From Lichenostomus cassidix (lineage: Eukaryota; Chordata; Aves; Passeriformes; Meliphagidae), in the NCBI GenBank assembly GCA_008360975.2, contig CM039199.1:1752530-1816529 (forward strand): 64,000 nucleotides of DNA, in the 5' to 3' direction. The notes under the pieces are model-generated. The model did no database searches. It was not told where the DNA came from and was given only the letters and a program-made list of their open reading frames with translations. A program made the translations under genes and the position numbers. Shown piece after piece: positions 12,184 to 24,112 of the stretch (position 1 is its first letter; the number at the start of each line of letters is the position of its first letter).

Positions 12184-14556
12184 GTAATGAACGGGCAGCG
12201 CCGGGCGGGGGCTCGGCCGGGCTGCTGCGGGACCCCGCGGGGACAGGGAGGGAGGGCAGCCCGGAGGGGCGGAGGGGCCGCGCTGGCTCCGCGGGCAGGT
12301 GCGGGGCCGGTGCAAGTGCCGCGGCGGGGCCGGGCCGTGCCAGCGGTGAGTCAGGCTGCGCTGTCTGGACAGGAAATATTGTAGTCATACATCCCCATGA
12401 ACGGCAGCACATTCCTGGGTGAGGGAAAAATACTCTTTAGGTCATTCTTTTTCTGTGTGGTTTGTTGGGTTTTTTCTTTAAGCCCGGGGATTGCTGACTT
12501 GTTTCATTTCGCGGTGAAAAGGATTAAGCTGCGCTTGGTAACAAGGGGATTTGTAAGGGAAAACGGCCGAAGTGCGAGGAAGGGAACTGTGTTCTCAGAG
12601 CTCCGGCTCTGTGCAGGAAAAACCGCGGGGCTCCTCGGGCAGAGCAGCCCGGATAACCCGGTGTGTCCCCAAATGTCACCGTGCCGGCAGACAGTGCTCA
12701 TCAGCTGCTCGAGTAAGACGTGGGAAGGTCGGGATAAAGGGGAATGAAGAGAGAGTTGCACTTGGCTGGTGTGAGGGAAGGGATGGCTGAGCTGCTCTCC
12801 GCCGCTCGAACATCCAGCTTTGGCCACATCGCGCCCGCCGTGCGCATAAAGGCACTTTGTTGTCTGCGCGGATTCCTGTCAGTGCAGAGCAGGGTTGAAG
12901 TCCGCACTGCACAGGCACTGAATTTCGTCCTTCTGGGGTAGTGCTGAGTTGTTGCGGATTTTTAAATAAATTTCGCTTTTCGTTCCTTTAGTGTTGTTGA
13001 GTGATGTGACTGCTTAGCTGTGGAAAAATAATAGTTGCAGGGAAACTGATAACACTGTGTGTGTGCTGGCGGAGATTGTACTCGCCCCTGTATCACCCTA
13101 ATTGCTATTTTGTATTTAAGCCTCAATTTTTAAGTAAGGAGACAGGCAGGCCAAGTTCCGTCTCGCCGTTCAAGCCAGTGTTTGGATTTAGGTTATTTTT
13201 ATGATAGCTCAGGCAGTGGGATTATTTCAAGTTGCTCTTCCATTCGGTTGTGTGTGGTCAGTAATTCCAAGTGAGCTTCGCTCTTGGACGAGCTTTGTCT
13301 TTGTACAATAATTCCTTTTTTAGATGTATGTTACGTGGATAATAATCTGCCAGGTTGCTCCGGAGTGATCCTCGGGCAGGCTGCGTTTGGTTCGAGATGT
13401 GCCACTTCAGGTGGCACGGCACTGGTTGTGACTGCCGTGCGCGATAGCACGGGAGGAGATTGGACCTGAAAAACCGTGCCTTAAAAGCGATCTGTTGGTT
13501 TACATTTGCCATTGGAGCAAACTTCTTAAAAAGATGTTTTCCTCTTTGTAGTGCTTAGGAAAATCAAGCGAATGGGAAACATGGAGCTTCCCTGTGCTGT
13601 TTTGTTTGGAAACAGTAAAATAAAGTAATAGCTGACACTGTAAGAAGTTTGGTTGGTTTTTTGTATTGGATTTTCTTTGTAAAAAGAAGGACTGTCTCAG
13701 AGAGTTTTGACTTCAGAGAAAAGATGCATTTGAAAAGACAACAACAGCTGAAATTCACTGGGAAAGATTATTTTTAAGCAGGCTGATTGGCAAGGGTAGG
13801 AAAGCATTGAGCCTCTTGTTGGACTAATACTGGGCTGCTCTTTAAAGCACATGGCCTTCTTGATCTCTTCAATTTGTGCACTATTCACATATTTTCATTA
13901 ATTTAGAGAAAGTCGTCACTGAATAATAAATCCATCATTGGGTAATAAATCCAGTGTTTACAAGGTATTTAATTGAGACGAAATGCACCAGCTCAGCTTT
14001 CAAATAAGGCAACAGTAATCTAGTAAAATCTGTCTAGAAGTCTGAAAAAGAGTAAAGCTATTTTTAATAATTCATCATAGAAATCTTGTCTGTCAGTAAC
14101 TTGGGGGCAGACAAATTATTTCAGTGTATTCCAACACTGTGATGTGCAGTCTGAGCCGTGTCTACTCATTTATCAGGAGTTTCACATCCAAGTTTTTAGT
14201 ACAGTCGAGATAGTGAATGCATATGTTGATTGTCTGGTGATTTTTATCTGGTTTTGAATTGAGAAATTCCTTCCCTTTAACAAAAAAAACCACAACACCC
14301 ACAGCCCGCTGTCCAAACAGTGTTCTTAATTATTTTTCCCAAATCCAGCAAGAAAACAGTTTCTAGGAAAAATTTTAACTCTTTCTCAAGTGTTGCATTT
14401 TAACCCTGTTGGCAGTGTTTTGTTACTGAGCACATTTCCCCTGTATTTTCCAAGAGCAGCGGGGCTGGATCCAAGCTCCAGTTCGGAATTGAACAGCTCT
14501 GTGCTTTTTGTGGCTACAGAGGTGGGAGAAGTTTGAGCTGGAGCTGCCTCTGTGTG

Positions 14557-14560
<4 letters not shown>

Positions 14561-14587
<27 letters not shown>
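14561..14587. repeat. (GT)n microsatellite
   Basis: An uninterrupted 27-base GT run, preceded by a shorter TGTGTGTTTT segment. Likely length-polymorphic. Confidence 0.95.
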
Positions 14588-14588
<1 letters not shown>

Positions 14589-15400
14589 CCAAACATCAGC
14601 ACACAGCTGGCATCAGCTGAGTATTTGGTGCTTTTGGGCTCAGGGGTCTGTAAAATGAACATTTTCAGTGTTCCCTTCCCTGCCTGGTTTTGTGCCGTTG
14701 GGATTTGTGTAAAGGGGGAGCTCAGTGGTTTTGTGTGAAACTGAAATTAAAGCTTTTTATATGGGTGGAGAGCTGAGCTGGCACCCTGGCATAGAAACAG
14801 CAGGAACAGGGAAGCTGCTAACACAGTATTAAGGGGGAAAACCTCCATGGAGAAAGGTGGCTTGATGAAAAATAAAAGGTTTATTAGTTTACACAGCAAG
14901 GTGTCAAGAATCAGTTATTCTGAGGAAGGCAAAGCTGATGTGGAAAGCTGATCCTAAATACTGACACACTCTTTATTTTTCAAAGAGTTTGCAAGAGCAA
15001 TTTATGAAATTACTAACCTAAGTTATCAACACTGCTTTGAAGGTGGTAAAAATCGAATGTTCACCCAGCAGGGATCCCAAAAATACTTCAAAAATTAATT
15101 AAGAAATCTGCAGTTCTGGAAATTCCCCAGACTGGGCTGTCTGGTTTGAAATCGTGACTCTTCTCCATCTCAAAATCAATGTCGGAACGTATTGGATAAT
15201 GGCAGTACAAAGATACAGTGTCTGTGCAGCTAATGTTGGAGAAAAAACCCATTTCTTTATGAAATAGAATCTTTCCAAAGAAATATCTGCACTGCAGGGC
15301 GGCGAAGCACAGCCAAACAGCACCACCTCATGGACACGGCCTCTGGAGCTGCCGCTTCCAGCGCTCCTGGTTTTGTCTCCTGATTTGTTTCCCTAAAATA

Positions 15401-15418
15401 TACATACATACATACATA
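15401..15418. repeat. (TACA)n microsatellite
   Basis: Four and a half TACA units in a row, about 95 bases upstream of exon 6. Confidence 0.9.
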
Positions 15419-15481
15419 TGCCTGTGCATAAATACACCGCCGTGCCTTTGGAAATCTGTCACTGCTAGAAAATGTAACTTC

Positions 15482-15498
15482 TTTTTTTTTTTTTTTTT
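15482..15498. repeat. Poly-T run in the exon 6 polypyrimidine tract
   Basis: Seventeen consecutive T bases end 13 bases before exon 6. It serves as the polypyrimidine tract of the acceptor (followed by attggtctttcag), and homopolymers of this length tend to vary. Confidence 0.85.
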
Positions 15499-15511
15499 AT
15501 TGGTCTTTCAG

Positions 15512-15560
15512 GCATCTGATGCCAGCTCTGAGAAACTGTTCAACGCTGTCACAAATAAAG
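15512..15560 (+). CDS. AUTS2: AUTS2 exon 6 (49 nt)
   Basis: The exon reads ASDASSEKLFNAVTNK plus one base, bounded by a TTTCAG acceptor and a GTAAGG donor. Human AUTS2, as I remember it, has ASDASSEKLFNTVIVNK at this point, directly followed by DPELGVGTL, and the next exon in this window continues as DKELGVGAL, so identity is close to certain. The exon starts in phase 0 and ends in phase 1 (leftover G completes Asp with AT of exon 7). Its 49-nt length means skipping it would shift the frame of the full-length protein. The segment is a Ser/acidic linker between the N-terminal nuclear-localisation region and the Pro-rich region. It stands alone, 41 kb from the following exon. Exon numbering follows the human gene by analogy only. 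Confidence 0.96.
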
Positions 15561-15739
15561 GTAAGGCTGCAATTCACATCCCAAACAGATTTATTTTCTT
15601 TTTTTCCCCACACGTTTCTTTTCATGGCAATTTCAATGGGAGATGAAATGTAACTTGTCTTGCAGAAATGTCGCAATCAGCTTGTTAGTGCTTTTTATGT
15701 TTCTCTGGGTTTCAGACGTGTTCTGTATGCTTGGTAATT

Positions 15740-16150
15740 GCTTTGCTTAATATAAAATATAGGCTTTAAATAATGCATTGCCTGCCAGGTCAGAATTAAT
15801 TTAAATAACAATATTAGGGAATAGTTTATTTTACAAATGGCTTTAATTTAAGCTCATTTAAATAACTGTAAGAGTTTTCAAAATGTTTTAACTTGATTGT
15901 TACTCATCAGCTCCATGATAGACGTGGAATTATGAATAGCCAATTTGCACTGCTGACAGTAATAACCAGCCAACGTTTAGTATTCACAGGATAATAGTCA
16001 TAAACCATGGCTTACTGTGCTGTGTGCTTTCTGTAGAGTTAATAAATGATAGAGAGGGCCACATTTAAATATTCAGTATCCCATTAATTTCTTCCAAACA
16101 GCAATCCAAAGACAGAGTGGCTAATGATATAACAGTACATTAAGGGAAAA
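15740..16150. promoter_or_regulatory. AT-rich block after exon 6, possible enhancer
   Basis: This stretch has many TTTAAAT, TTAATTTAAA and ATTAAT words, an ATGCATT-like word, and lacks repeats. It resembles conserved intronic enhancers of neuronal genes, and AUTS2 introns are known to carry such elements. Conservation was not testable here, so this is a weak suggestion. Confidence 0.2.
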
Positions 16151-17584
16151 CTTGCCCTAAATCAGCACCCGTGAGCTGCCGTGCAGAGCTGGGCCTGGAG
16201 CAGTGTTATTAGAAAAGCTTTGGGGATCCTTTGAGCTTAATTCTCATTTTTGGTTTGGTTGGTGTTTTTGCAAGGAGGGTGGAGAGAGCAGCTCCAGGCA
16301 TGAGTTGCACAAACAAGTATAATTCAAAGCCTTGAAAACGTGTCTGGTTTTTACCCCAGTGTCCTGCTTTTCTCCGGCAGCACATGGGAACTGCCTGGAA
16401 AAGGGTGAGCTTCCGGCTGTAAAGCCGGGGTTTTATCTCACTGGGGTTTGGAACACTCGAGTCGGTTTGCACTGGAAGAGGCAGATTTGATTCGTTTGGA
16501 ATTCAGGTCTGTTTTGTTGGCCAGGTGTGGATTTCCTCAGTATTTGCCCTGTGTGCTTCTCCCCGGGTTTGGTTTGTTACTCCGGTGAGTCATTCCCGTG
16601 TTTTTCTGTGCCTTTTAATTCCACGAAGCTGTGGTGGTTTAACCAGGGACAGAATGTGACCCCGTTACCTTTGGGATTCCCATGCTGATCCGCTGCTGCT
16701 TCTGAAGGCTTCTGCTGCATATTGAATTATACCTGGATTTAATTGCGTTACGGATCCATAGTCCTGTTTTTCATGCATTAGCATCCGTTGGAAGTACAGT
16801 CTGGATTATTTCTGTGGTCTAACCAGGTTATCTCACTTGGCAAGCTGATTTATCCTTTGTGATTAATGGCATTTACAGGTTCCCCCGGCCCCTCTGGAGG
16901 CTGAGAATAGGTGGCACAGCCATTAGAAGGGAAGAGCTGCGTGTCTGGAGTGACCCCAGGCCCCCAAACTACATGTGACTGCATCTTTATTTTGCTAATT
17001 TGCTGTAAAAAGCTTTGGCATTTGAGCAGCCCTTTCTTGGGGCTGGGCCAGGGCAGGAGGAGCGGCGGTGAATCCGCATTCCTGGCGCAGGCCTGTAACC
17101 AGGGTGAGTGGGGGGCTCCTCTCCTCCCCAGGAGGTGACTGATGAAGAGTAGGCCCCTCTTCCTCTTCCTTTGGTTTTCTTTTTTGACTCAAACACATTT
17201 CCCACATTCTTATTGCTGTTTACTTACGGAGCTTGATTCGTGGCATCCCTTTGGATGTGAATACCCATGCTTGACAGGGAGCCTTTTCTTCCGAGGTACT
17301 TTTCTTTGGTGATTTAGTTCCCTTGAAAGGATTAGGGTTTCTTTGTGTAGCCTAAAATCAACATGGGCTTTTCGAAGCTTTGCTTGGGAAACCGTACACA
17401 AATAAGCTTTTTAGTTGATGGTAGATTATTCCTTTGCCCCTTATTTCCATCAAAATGGCATCTTTCTTTTCTCCTCCTGAGTTTCCCCTTAAAGCCATAT
17501 GCTAATTCCTGTTGGTAACATGAATGACAAGGGAGGAATCAATGCATATCCAGGTGCGGCCAAACTAGGCTGGCTGGTATTTTC

Positions 17585-17598
17585 TTTTTTTTTTTTTT
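17585..17598. repeat. Poly-T run
   Basis: Fourteen T bases within a longer pyrimidine-rich stretch (about 17580-17625). Low-complexity intronic DNA. Confidence 0.85.
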
Positions 17599-18126
17599 CC
17601 ACCCTCTTTTTTTCTATTTTTCCACTGGGAGAAAGAGATTAAGGGAAAAGAGAACGGAAAAAGCATAGGGGACAGTTTTGTCAAAGGGATTAGCATTCAG
17701 ACTACTAAATATCAGGAAAAGAACCTCAGAAAAGCTCCCCTGTTTGGAGATAATGTCAGTAATTGCTGGCAGGCAGGTGCTGGGCTCTCTCCCGTGCTGG
17801 GGAGGTTGTTCCTGCTCTGCTGGCCCTGGGGAGCTGCCGAGTGCCCGGGGGCTGTCAGTTTGATATATTCCAAGTTCAAGTTCCCTCTCCGCAGCTCAGG
17901 CTGTTTGCTTCCAAGCCAGTTCTTCCCCACTGTGTTGTCCACATCTGCTTTTGCCAAAAGCAATAAAAGTCACTCGTAAGAAAGGTCAGATTTGCATGGG
18001 GTAAATCATGGTGAAACCTTCCAAGCTGGGCAGGCTGGCAGGGTCCAGCCTTCTGTGTCCATGGCCACTCCTCCTGGATGTCCCAGAGCCACCTGTGTCT
18101 CACACACTGCTTGGGTTTCTCTTGTC

Positions 18127-18130
<4 letters not shown>

Positions 18131-18166
<36 letters not shown>
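18131..18166. repeat. (TAT)n microsatellite
   Basis: Twelve uninterrupted TAT units in the intron. Likely polymorphic. Confidence 0.95.
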
Positions 18167-18167
<1 letters not shown>

Positions 18168-20609
18168 TAGAATTATTTATTACTGAAGTAGCAGAAATTA
18201 CAGAAGTAATGTATTTATGGAGCAGGTACAAATGCTGAAGCATTTTAGATCTTGTGTATACATTTTGTCCCCTTTCTGTCATTTCACTGTGGATTTCAAG
18301 GCTTAAGATGTGCTCGGGCTCAAGGAGTGATGGATTAGTGTGGATGTGTAATGTGGAACAGTCCCTTCCTCAGAAACCCTAAGAATTAAAAAAATCTAGA
18401 GCAAAGTGAAATCCCTCCCAACCCTCCCTTGAAGAGCTGGTAAAACCCCTTGAGAAGTCTCTCAGCTCCCATTTAGGACTTGGCTGCCGTTGAAGCTGAA
18501 TGGGAAGGTGCATCTCTGAATCCAGAAGGGTCCTGTGAGCTTTGGGGGTCAGCAAGTGGATGTTGGGGTGCCTCAGGGTTGGGACATGTGTCTGGGCTGT
18601 GGGGCTCTCCTGTCACCTCCACGCTGCCACCATTCCCAGAGGTCCCCAGCCCTCGGTGTGCCTGCAGCAGGGCTGGGAATTTGGGAGGGAGGTGGCTTGG
18701 TCCCCAGAGCAGGAGCTGCTGTAGTGCTCCCTGGTCGTGAATCAGAGCCCTGCACCCCACAGCTCCGGCAGGAACACCTTGTAATGCCTAAATCATCCGG
18801 GAATGGTTCCCATGGGAAGGCAGGTGGCTGTGCCAGGAGGTGAGCACCCAAGGGTCTGAGCCCTTGGGAATGCTTGACAAAGGAGCTGTCAACGTCTGAA
18901 TAAATGAGCTGGAGAAGGGCTGGCAGAGGAGAGCATCCCCCGCCTGCAGCTCCCACTCTCCCTCCCTGCGGGATGGCCCTTCCAGTTTGGGATTGCTGCT
19001 TGTAGTCTGTGTGTCTTTGAAGGAGCAGAACTGCCCCATACCCTCTGAGCGTTTCACCTCAGCACCATTAATCCCAGCCAAAGTACAGGGTTTGTTGAGA
19101 ATTTTTGTAACATGACTTCTCAGCATAATTAAATTCCATTATCTCTCAATAATTTAAATACACACATCTGAAGCTGCAGAACAGGCAGCTCCTACTATGA
19201 CTGTGTGGTTCATTTATGTTAACTCCCTCCTACGTAGCCTTGGAAAACAGCTTTTCCTGAAGGGAGAAATGAGTCCCAAAGTGGTGAAGTTTTCCTTTGT
19301 GCTGTATATTGAAGTTTGCCTTTGATCAGAAGCACAATTGGGCTGTTAGAGCTTTTTATGTTCAAATTGTTTACAGGATGTTCATGTAAACTTTATGAAT
19401 CCTTCTGCTGCGTGGCACCACCAGCTGTCAGGGAAATATTTATACTCTCAGCTGGAGGTAGATCAAGGCATCTGGGTTAGGAGGCTTCACTGGTGGCTGA
19501 AATACCAGTCAGATCAAGCCCTGACTTTTTAGGTGGTTCTACAGCAATATCCTGCCCTAGAAAAAACAGGCGTGTTGTTGTTCCTCCCCTTGGCTGGCTG
19601 TGGTGAAGCATTTCATTGAGGATCCTCTACAACATCTGTTTCTGTAAACAAGCAGGGAGCTAAAGTTGGCAATTCCTTCCCTGCTGATCCATTCAAAGGA
19701 TCCTTGGCTGTGGAGAGGTGCTCTCACTCTTAAGTAAACCATTCCCACGGCATCTCGAGTTGGATGTAAGTGCAGCCAGTGCTACACAGGCAGCACATGT
19801 GCACATGGTCAGTGTGCCAGAGGGTGGGCTGGGGCTGCCTGCCTCCTTTCCAGGGTTTGGAGGAATCCACAGGACATCCTCACTCACTTGGGCTGTGTTC
19901 TCAGCCTCAGTGCAATTTTTAGGGTGGCTGCTGTCTGCGTATGTTGGCTCTCCCTGCTGCCTCCTCTCACTGAAATGCCTCTTCCTCCCTTGCTCTCGGA
20001 GCTCTGGAGCAACCCCAGCATTGCAGGGAAGCAGCCCCAGGCCAGCAAACCTCGGGGACTGCTGAATCATCCCAGCAGCTCTGCAGATGTCTGCTTTTGT
20101 GGCAGTTCTGATGGCTCAGTCCCCACAAGTGACACCCTGACAGCGACTTCTCGCCTTTCCGGCAGAGGCTTCCCTGGTGGCTTTGAATCACTGGGTTTGG
20201 TTGGTTTGTGGGTTTCAAATGTCTTTTCAGTATTTTCCATGTGGAAGTTCAGTGTCCCATTAGGGAGAGGCTGAGCACTGGAAAAAGCTGTGGGTTTGGA
20301 GAGCCTGAATTTCTGGTACCCCTGAGTTAGACTAGAAGAGCTGCTGGGTCACTTCACTCCAACTTCCGAGTGAAGCAGACAGAAAGGTCGATAAATGTCT
20401 AGAGATGGTGCTTTGTTCTGCTTGACAAAAGACCGAGGCAGCTATTCCTGTGCCAGGAAGGCTTTATCTGAGCAAGGAATTTGTTCCATAACATCCTTTA
20501 TGGCTGCATCTCCTGAGCACAAACCACTCCTCTCCAGCCCTACTCCTTCCCTGTGCCCTCCTTGTCTATGGGCTGGTGGATTTTTGGCTGGACCAGGTGA
20601 GCTGTGGGA

Positions 20610-20673
20610 TGCCAGAGCTGTGGGATCTCCATGCTGGGAGGTGCCAGAGCTGTGGGATCCCAGTGCTGTTCTG
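20610..20673. repeat. Two-copy tandem repeat, 32-bp unit
   Basis: Two 32-bp units start with the shared string tgccagagctgtgggatc (20610 and 20642) and diverge in the second half. A partial unit precedes them (gctgtgggat at 20601). Confidence 0.8.
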
Positions 20674-21419
20674 TAGCTGCAGGAGAAGGTCTCTGAATAA
20701 TGGGATGTACCCACAGGGGCAGGTGAAAGTCCAAGGTAGCCTCTTCCAAAATGTTCCAGATTCTTAAATCATGAAACTTATGAAACAGGAACTTTCAAGG
20801 CTTCAGTGGTAACTTTTAAGTCAGCAATTGAAAACAAAAGCAGAAAGCAGCCAGCATAGTACGAGCACCTTTAGGCATTGGCTTTTCTTAACCAAAATAG
20901 CAGAGGGAGAAGTTGGAAATGTTGTTCTGGGCATCCCTGTGCCTTAGGACTGGTATCAAATACCCTTTGTGGGCACTTGGTGATCACATGCCCCCAAGAG
21001 TTCATTTAAGGCTGTGGATTTTTGCAAGGTCAAGCTATTCCAGTCTAGGTAGCAAAATGGCAATATTTACCAACATAACTATATCTTAATGTGGAGGGAA
21101 TATTTGTTTTGTAGATTAGGCTATATTTGATCTTCTCAAAAAAGACATCAGTGTTGGGCTGTAAAATTGTGCTAGTTGGTTCAAAATAAGGTGGAAAAAT
21201 TCTTGGGGTAGGAGTGTTTTGGTGACAAAGATCCTGCCTTGCCATACCTGTGGTTGGGGGAGTCCAGGCTGGAGGCTGCTGTGAGATTTGGTAAATGGAG
21301 CATCCTGCAGACCTCCCATATCTGGCCTGCTGTTAGTCTCTCCCTTGTAATAAAATGTTATTTTCTCTGAAAATGTATGTTTATTTAACTAGGTCTCTTT
21401 TTGCTTCACAATCTGGATT

Positions 21420-21640
21420 CCATTCAGTCAGTTACCACTCCAATTAACTAACAATTATTTAACATTAACAGTAATTACAGACGCCAGTTAAGCGCCTACA
21501 GATGTCAACTGTTAGCTTTGTACCTAATCACTCAATGAAATGGAGAAAGTTCAACAAACATCAATTAGCCAAGCAATTAGTATGAGGTAGGAAAGAGCAT
21601 GTTATCGTGTGTGAGCTGATTCAATTTATTTTATTTTGTC
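21420..21640. promoter_or_regulatory. Homeodomain-site-rich block, possible enhancer
   Basis: About 220 bases carry many TAAT/ATTA cores (AATTAACTAACAATTA, GTAATTAC, CAATTAG twice), with ACAAT and AACAAT words of the SOX type and a CAACTG E-box-like word, and no repeat sequence. Dense short motifs in unique AT-rich DNA are typical of developmental enhancers. This is inference from motif density only. Confidence 0.3.
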
Positions 21641-22622
21641 AGTAAAACACACACAGGCAGACAAGCAGCAATAAGTTGCTGAGATTAGATAAAGCTGTAT
21701 TGTTTTGCTGCTTATACAAGGGGTTTTTTTCCCTTCTATTCCCTCCCTTACATAACTTCAATGTGCTTTGCCAGGCGTTTGTTATCTTATCAAATGCATT
21801 TCATTTCCATTGGAAAAGCACAGCAATGTCACAGCAGAGAGGCCACGTTTACAGCAGGTGGTGTCACCTTAGCAGAGCCACTCCTGCCAGCAGGCTCAGC
21901 CTGGGAGTGCCTTTAACCCGGGTTTAACCCAGGTTTAGCCAGGAATTAAGCCAAGGACCACATGGACAGCATGCTGGGGTTGTAGATAATGCTGGACAAT
22001 GTGAGTTCCTGCTCTGGATTTGTCATTTAGTGGCAGTGCTGGATGGACTCCACTGCAGACACCTTGATGATCCCACAAAGTGAGGTGTTATTTTATGTTG
22101 CTTGGGGTGTAAGAGGACCAAAGAGCTTCCTGCAAGGCAGTGGGAGCACCCAGGGCCAGGCTGGCCCAGCTGGATGGAGGAACAGCCAGCACAGGGCATT
22201 CCCAAGAACGTGCCACTGTCACCTCCAGCTCTCATAGGGAGCAGCAGTGCTATTCCAGTATCCACTGAATATTGTGGAGTGTTGTGCCCTGTGTGGCTTG
22301 AAAATAAAATAAAATTAAAAAAAAATACTAGGAATGAGCCATAAGTTAACTTTACCTTCAGAAGGAAGCAGTTGATTCCCAGCCACCATCCAAGCTGCAC
22401 CACCAGCCTCTCTCCTAAGATGATTTAAGTCAGGGGAGGTGTGCAGAATGTGCTCAGGGTGTGGGTATGGAGCTCACAGGGTGCCTGGGCTTCCCAAACA
22501 CCCAACTGTGCCACCAACCCTCTGGGTCACCTCCTGAGCCCTTCTTCCATAGGATCTAAAGCCTCCTCACTTGGCACAATCACACAGCCTGTGCAAGGGC
22601 TGTAAGACAGCTACTGTTGATT

Positions 22623-22641
22623 AAAAAAAAAAAAAAAAAAA
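22623..22641. repeat. Poly-A run
   Basis: Nineteen A bases in a row after 'gttgatt'. No SINE or processed pseudogene was recognised upstream of it. Confidence 0.9.
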
Positions 22642-22860
22642 GCACCTCAAAATACCCTACATCCTACAGTCTTGACACTCTGGATGTCAGTAGGAGTTTT
22701 GCAGGGATGTCTACATGAATTGTGGGGAATTTTTTTTTCCTTTTTAGTTGTTTTTTTAATAAAGTCTTAAAAGGTGCTTAAAACCAAAGCAAAGTGGGTT
22801 TTTTTTTAATTCCAGCTCTCAACTGTCCCCCAAACAAGAATGTCTTTTGCCTTCAAAAAG

Positions 22861-22972
22861 GTTGGGCAGGGTTTGGAGCAACCTGGTCTGGTGGAAGTGT
22901 CCTTGTCCACGGCAGGGGGTGGAATGAGATGAGCTTTAAGGTCCCTTCCAACCCAAATCATTCCATTCTTAT
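22861..22972 (+). repeat. CR1 LINE 3' fragment (sense)
   Basis: Matches the last ~110 bases of the shared CR1 block (gggtttggagcaacctgg, then gtcccttccaacccaaatc, then attcc/attctt tail). Confidence 0.88.
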
Positions 22973-24112
22973 TCACCATGCTGACTTACTTTAAATGTTT
23001 CTCCACATGAAATGATCCCACAAAATGAGATGTTATTTTATCATGCAGACTGCCCACAAAAGCCCATGAAGTTCTATGAATTAGTCGTTGTTTTCCAAAG
23101 TGTGGGAATAGGCTGGGAGAACCACAGGCAGAGCTCACTGTTGGTTTCCAAAATCTCAGCTTTTTTTTTCCTCTAGAAAAACACAGAGTCTGAACATGTG
23201 AAGAAACTCTTCAGTGTATGACCTGAGTGCAATAATATTTGTCTGAGTAGGCAGAAAAACTGAAACTGAGCTTCCCAGTGAGAGCTGCCACGTTCATTCT
23301 GGTGGCAAAGATGACTTTGTGAAGGATGAGACTGTAATCTGGTGAATTTTTAGCTTTCTCATGGCTCAGCACAGATTGTCCAAAAGAAAAGGCAGGGCCT
23401 GGTCATGAAGGGGTGCTGTGAATCTCGAGAGAAGGAGGGAGTTGTGAGAGGGCAGTTCTGGGCTCAGGGCTGAGTAAACAGACCCTGATTCGTCCTGGTT
23501 TAGGCTTCAGCTCAGTGTTGTGCTTCCCTGCTCCACTCGCTTCAAACTCTTGTTCACACCCAGCATTCACTCGAGTGCTCTGCTGGATGAGAGCCACAGG
23601 AATAAACCCTGGGGACCCTCAGCCACCCCTTTTGCTGTCCCTGTCCCCAGCAGGTCCCACTCTTTTCCCCCACCTGGGTTGTGCCCTGGCTGTGGGTACC
23701 AGAGTTGAGTGGTGTGAGCTGAGTGATTTCTCACCAGGAACCCAAACACAGCAGGAAAAAAAAAAAGGGATAAATTTGCAGCTGAGTTGCAGGATCAGCC
23801 CAGGATCAGGACATGGCTTCACCTGCCATTGCCACTTGTCCTGGAGGTGTCCAAGGCATCCAGTTACTCATTGTAACAGAAGCTATTTGCCAAGCTGGAT
23901 GTGACTGCCTGAGAGGCCTCAAGTGTGTGTCTGAAAGGGCTTTGCACAAGGTTCAAGTGGTTTAAAAAAGCCAATATCAGTGTATACTTAAAAAGTGGCA
24001 AACAGAGGAGCAGATAAACGGATTGAAGTGCCCTCTAGAGCAGTTAATGGGTTGATGTGCACGTGCTGGGGGGTGAGGCAGGAGCTGGCAATGGGGCTCC
24101 TTCTGTGATTAT

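Larger units (their letters stand above)
11130..12360. promoter_or_regulatory. CpG island, candidate internal promoter of AUTS2
   Basis: About 1.2 kb of very GC-rich, CpG-dense DNA stands out sharply from AT-rich flanks. It has runs of GGCCGGGCC units near 11310, repeated CCGCACCGCC units near 11800, many GGGCGG-type Sp1 boxes and several G-runs that could fold as G-quadruplexes. An AACCATCTTG motif at 11958-11967 is the reverse complement of a YY1-like CAAGATGG core, often seen close to start sites. No TATA box is evident. It lies about 3.2 kb upstream of exon 6 and carries a possible first coding exon at 12141. CpG islands of this size in vertebrates are usually promoters; the direction of transcription is not proven and antisense or bidirectional output is possible. 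Confidence 0.75.
12361..15511 (+). other. AUTS2: AUTS2 intron between CpG island and exon 6
   Basis: About 3.1 kb of unique, AT-leaning sequence with no CR1 copy and no coding signal. It holds a GT repeat (14561-14587), a short TACA repeat (15401-15418) and, at its 3' end, a 17-base T run and TTTCAG acceptor for exon 6. Confidence 0.8.

Noticed and set aside
11101..12412. Several long overlapping frames on both strands in the CpG island (up to 276 codons)
   Set aside because: Stop codons are AT-rich and so are rare in such GC-rich DNA. The frames are Ala/Arg/Gly/Pro low-complexity in all directions and show no domain. Only the ATG at 12141 has a splice-frame argument.
1..15511. Search for the preceding AUTS2 exon (acidic DSDSDQEEK-type residues)
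   Set aside because: No such reading with splice sites was found, so the exon must lie upstream of the window.
22623..22641. Poly-A run as the tail of a processed pseudogene
   Set aside because: No coding remnant or target-site duplication is visible around it.
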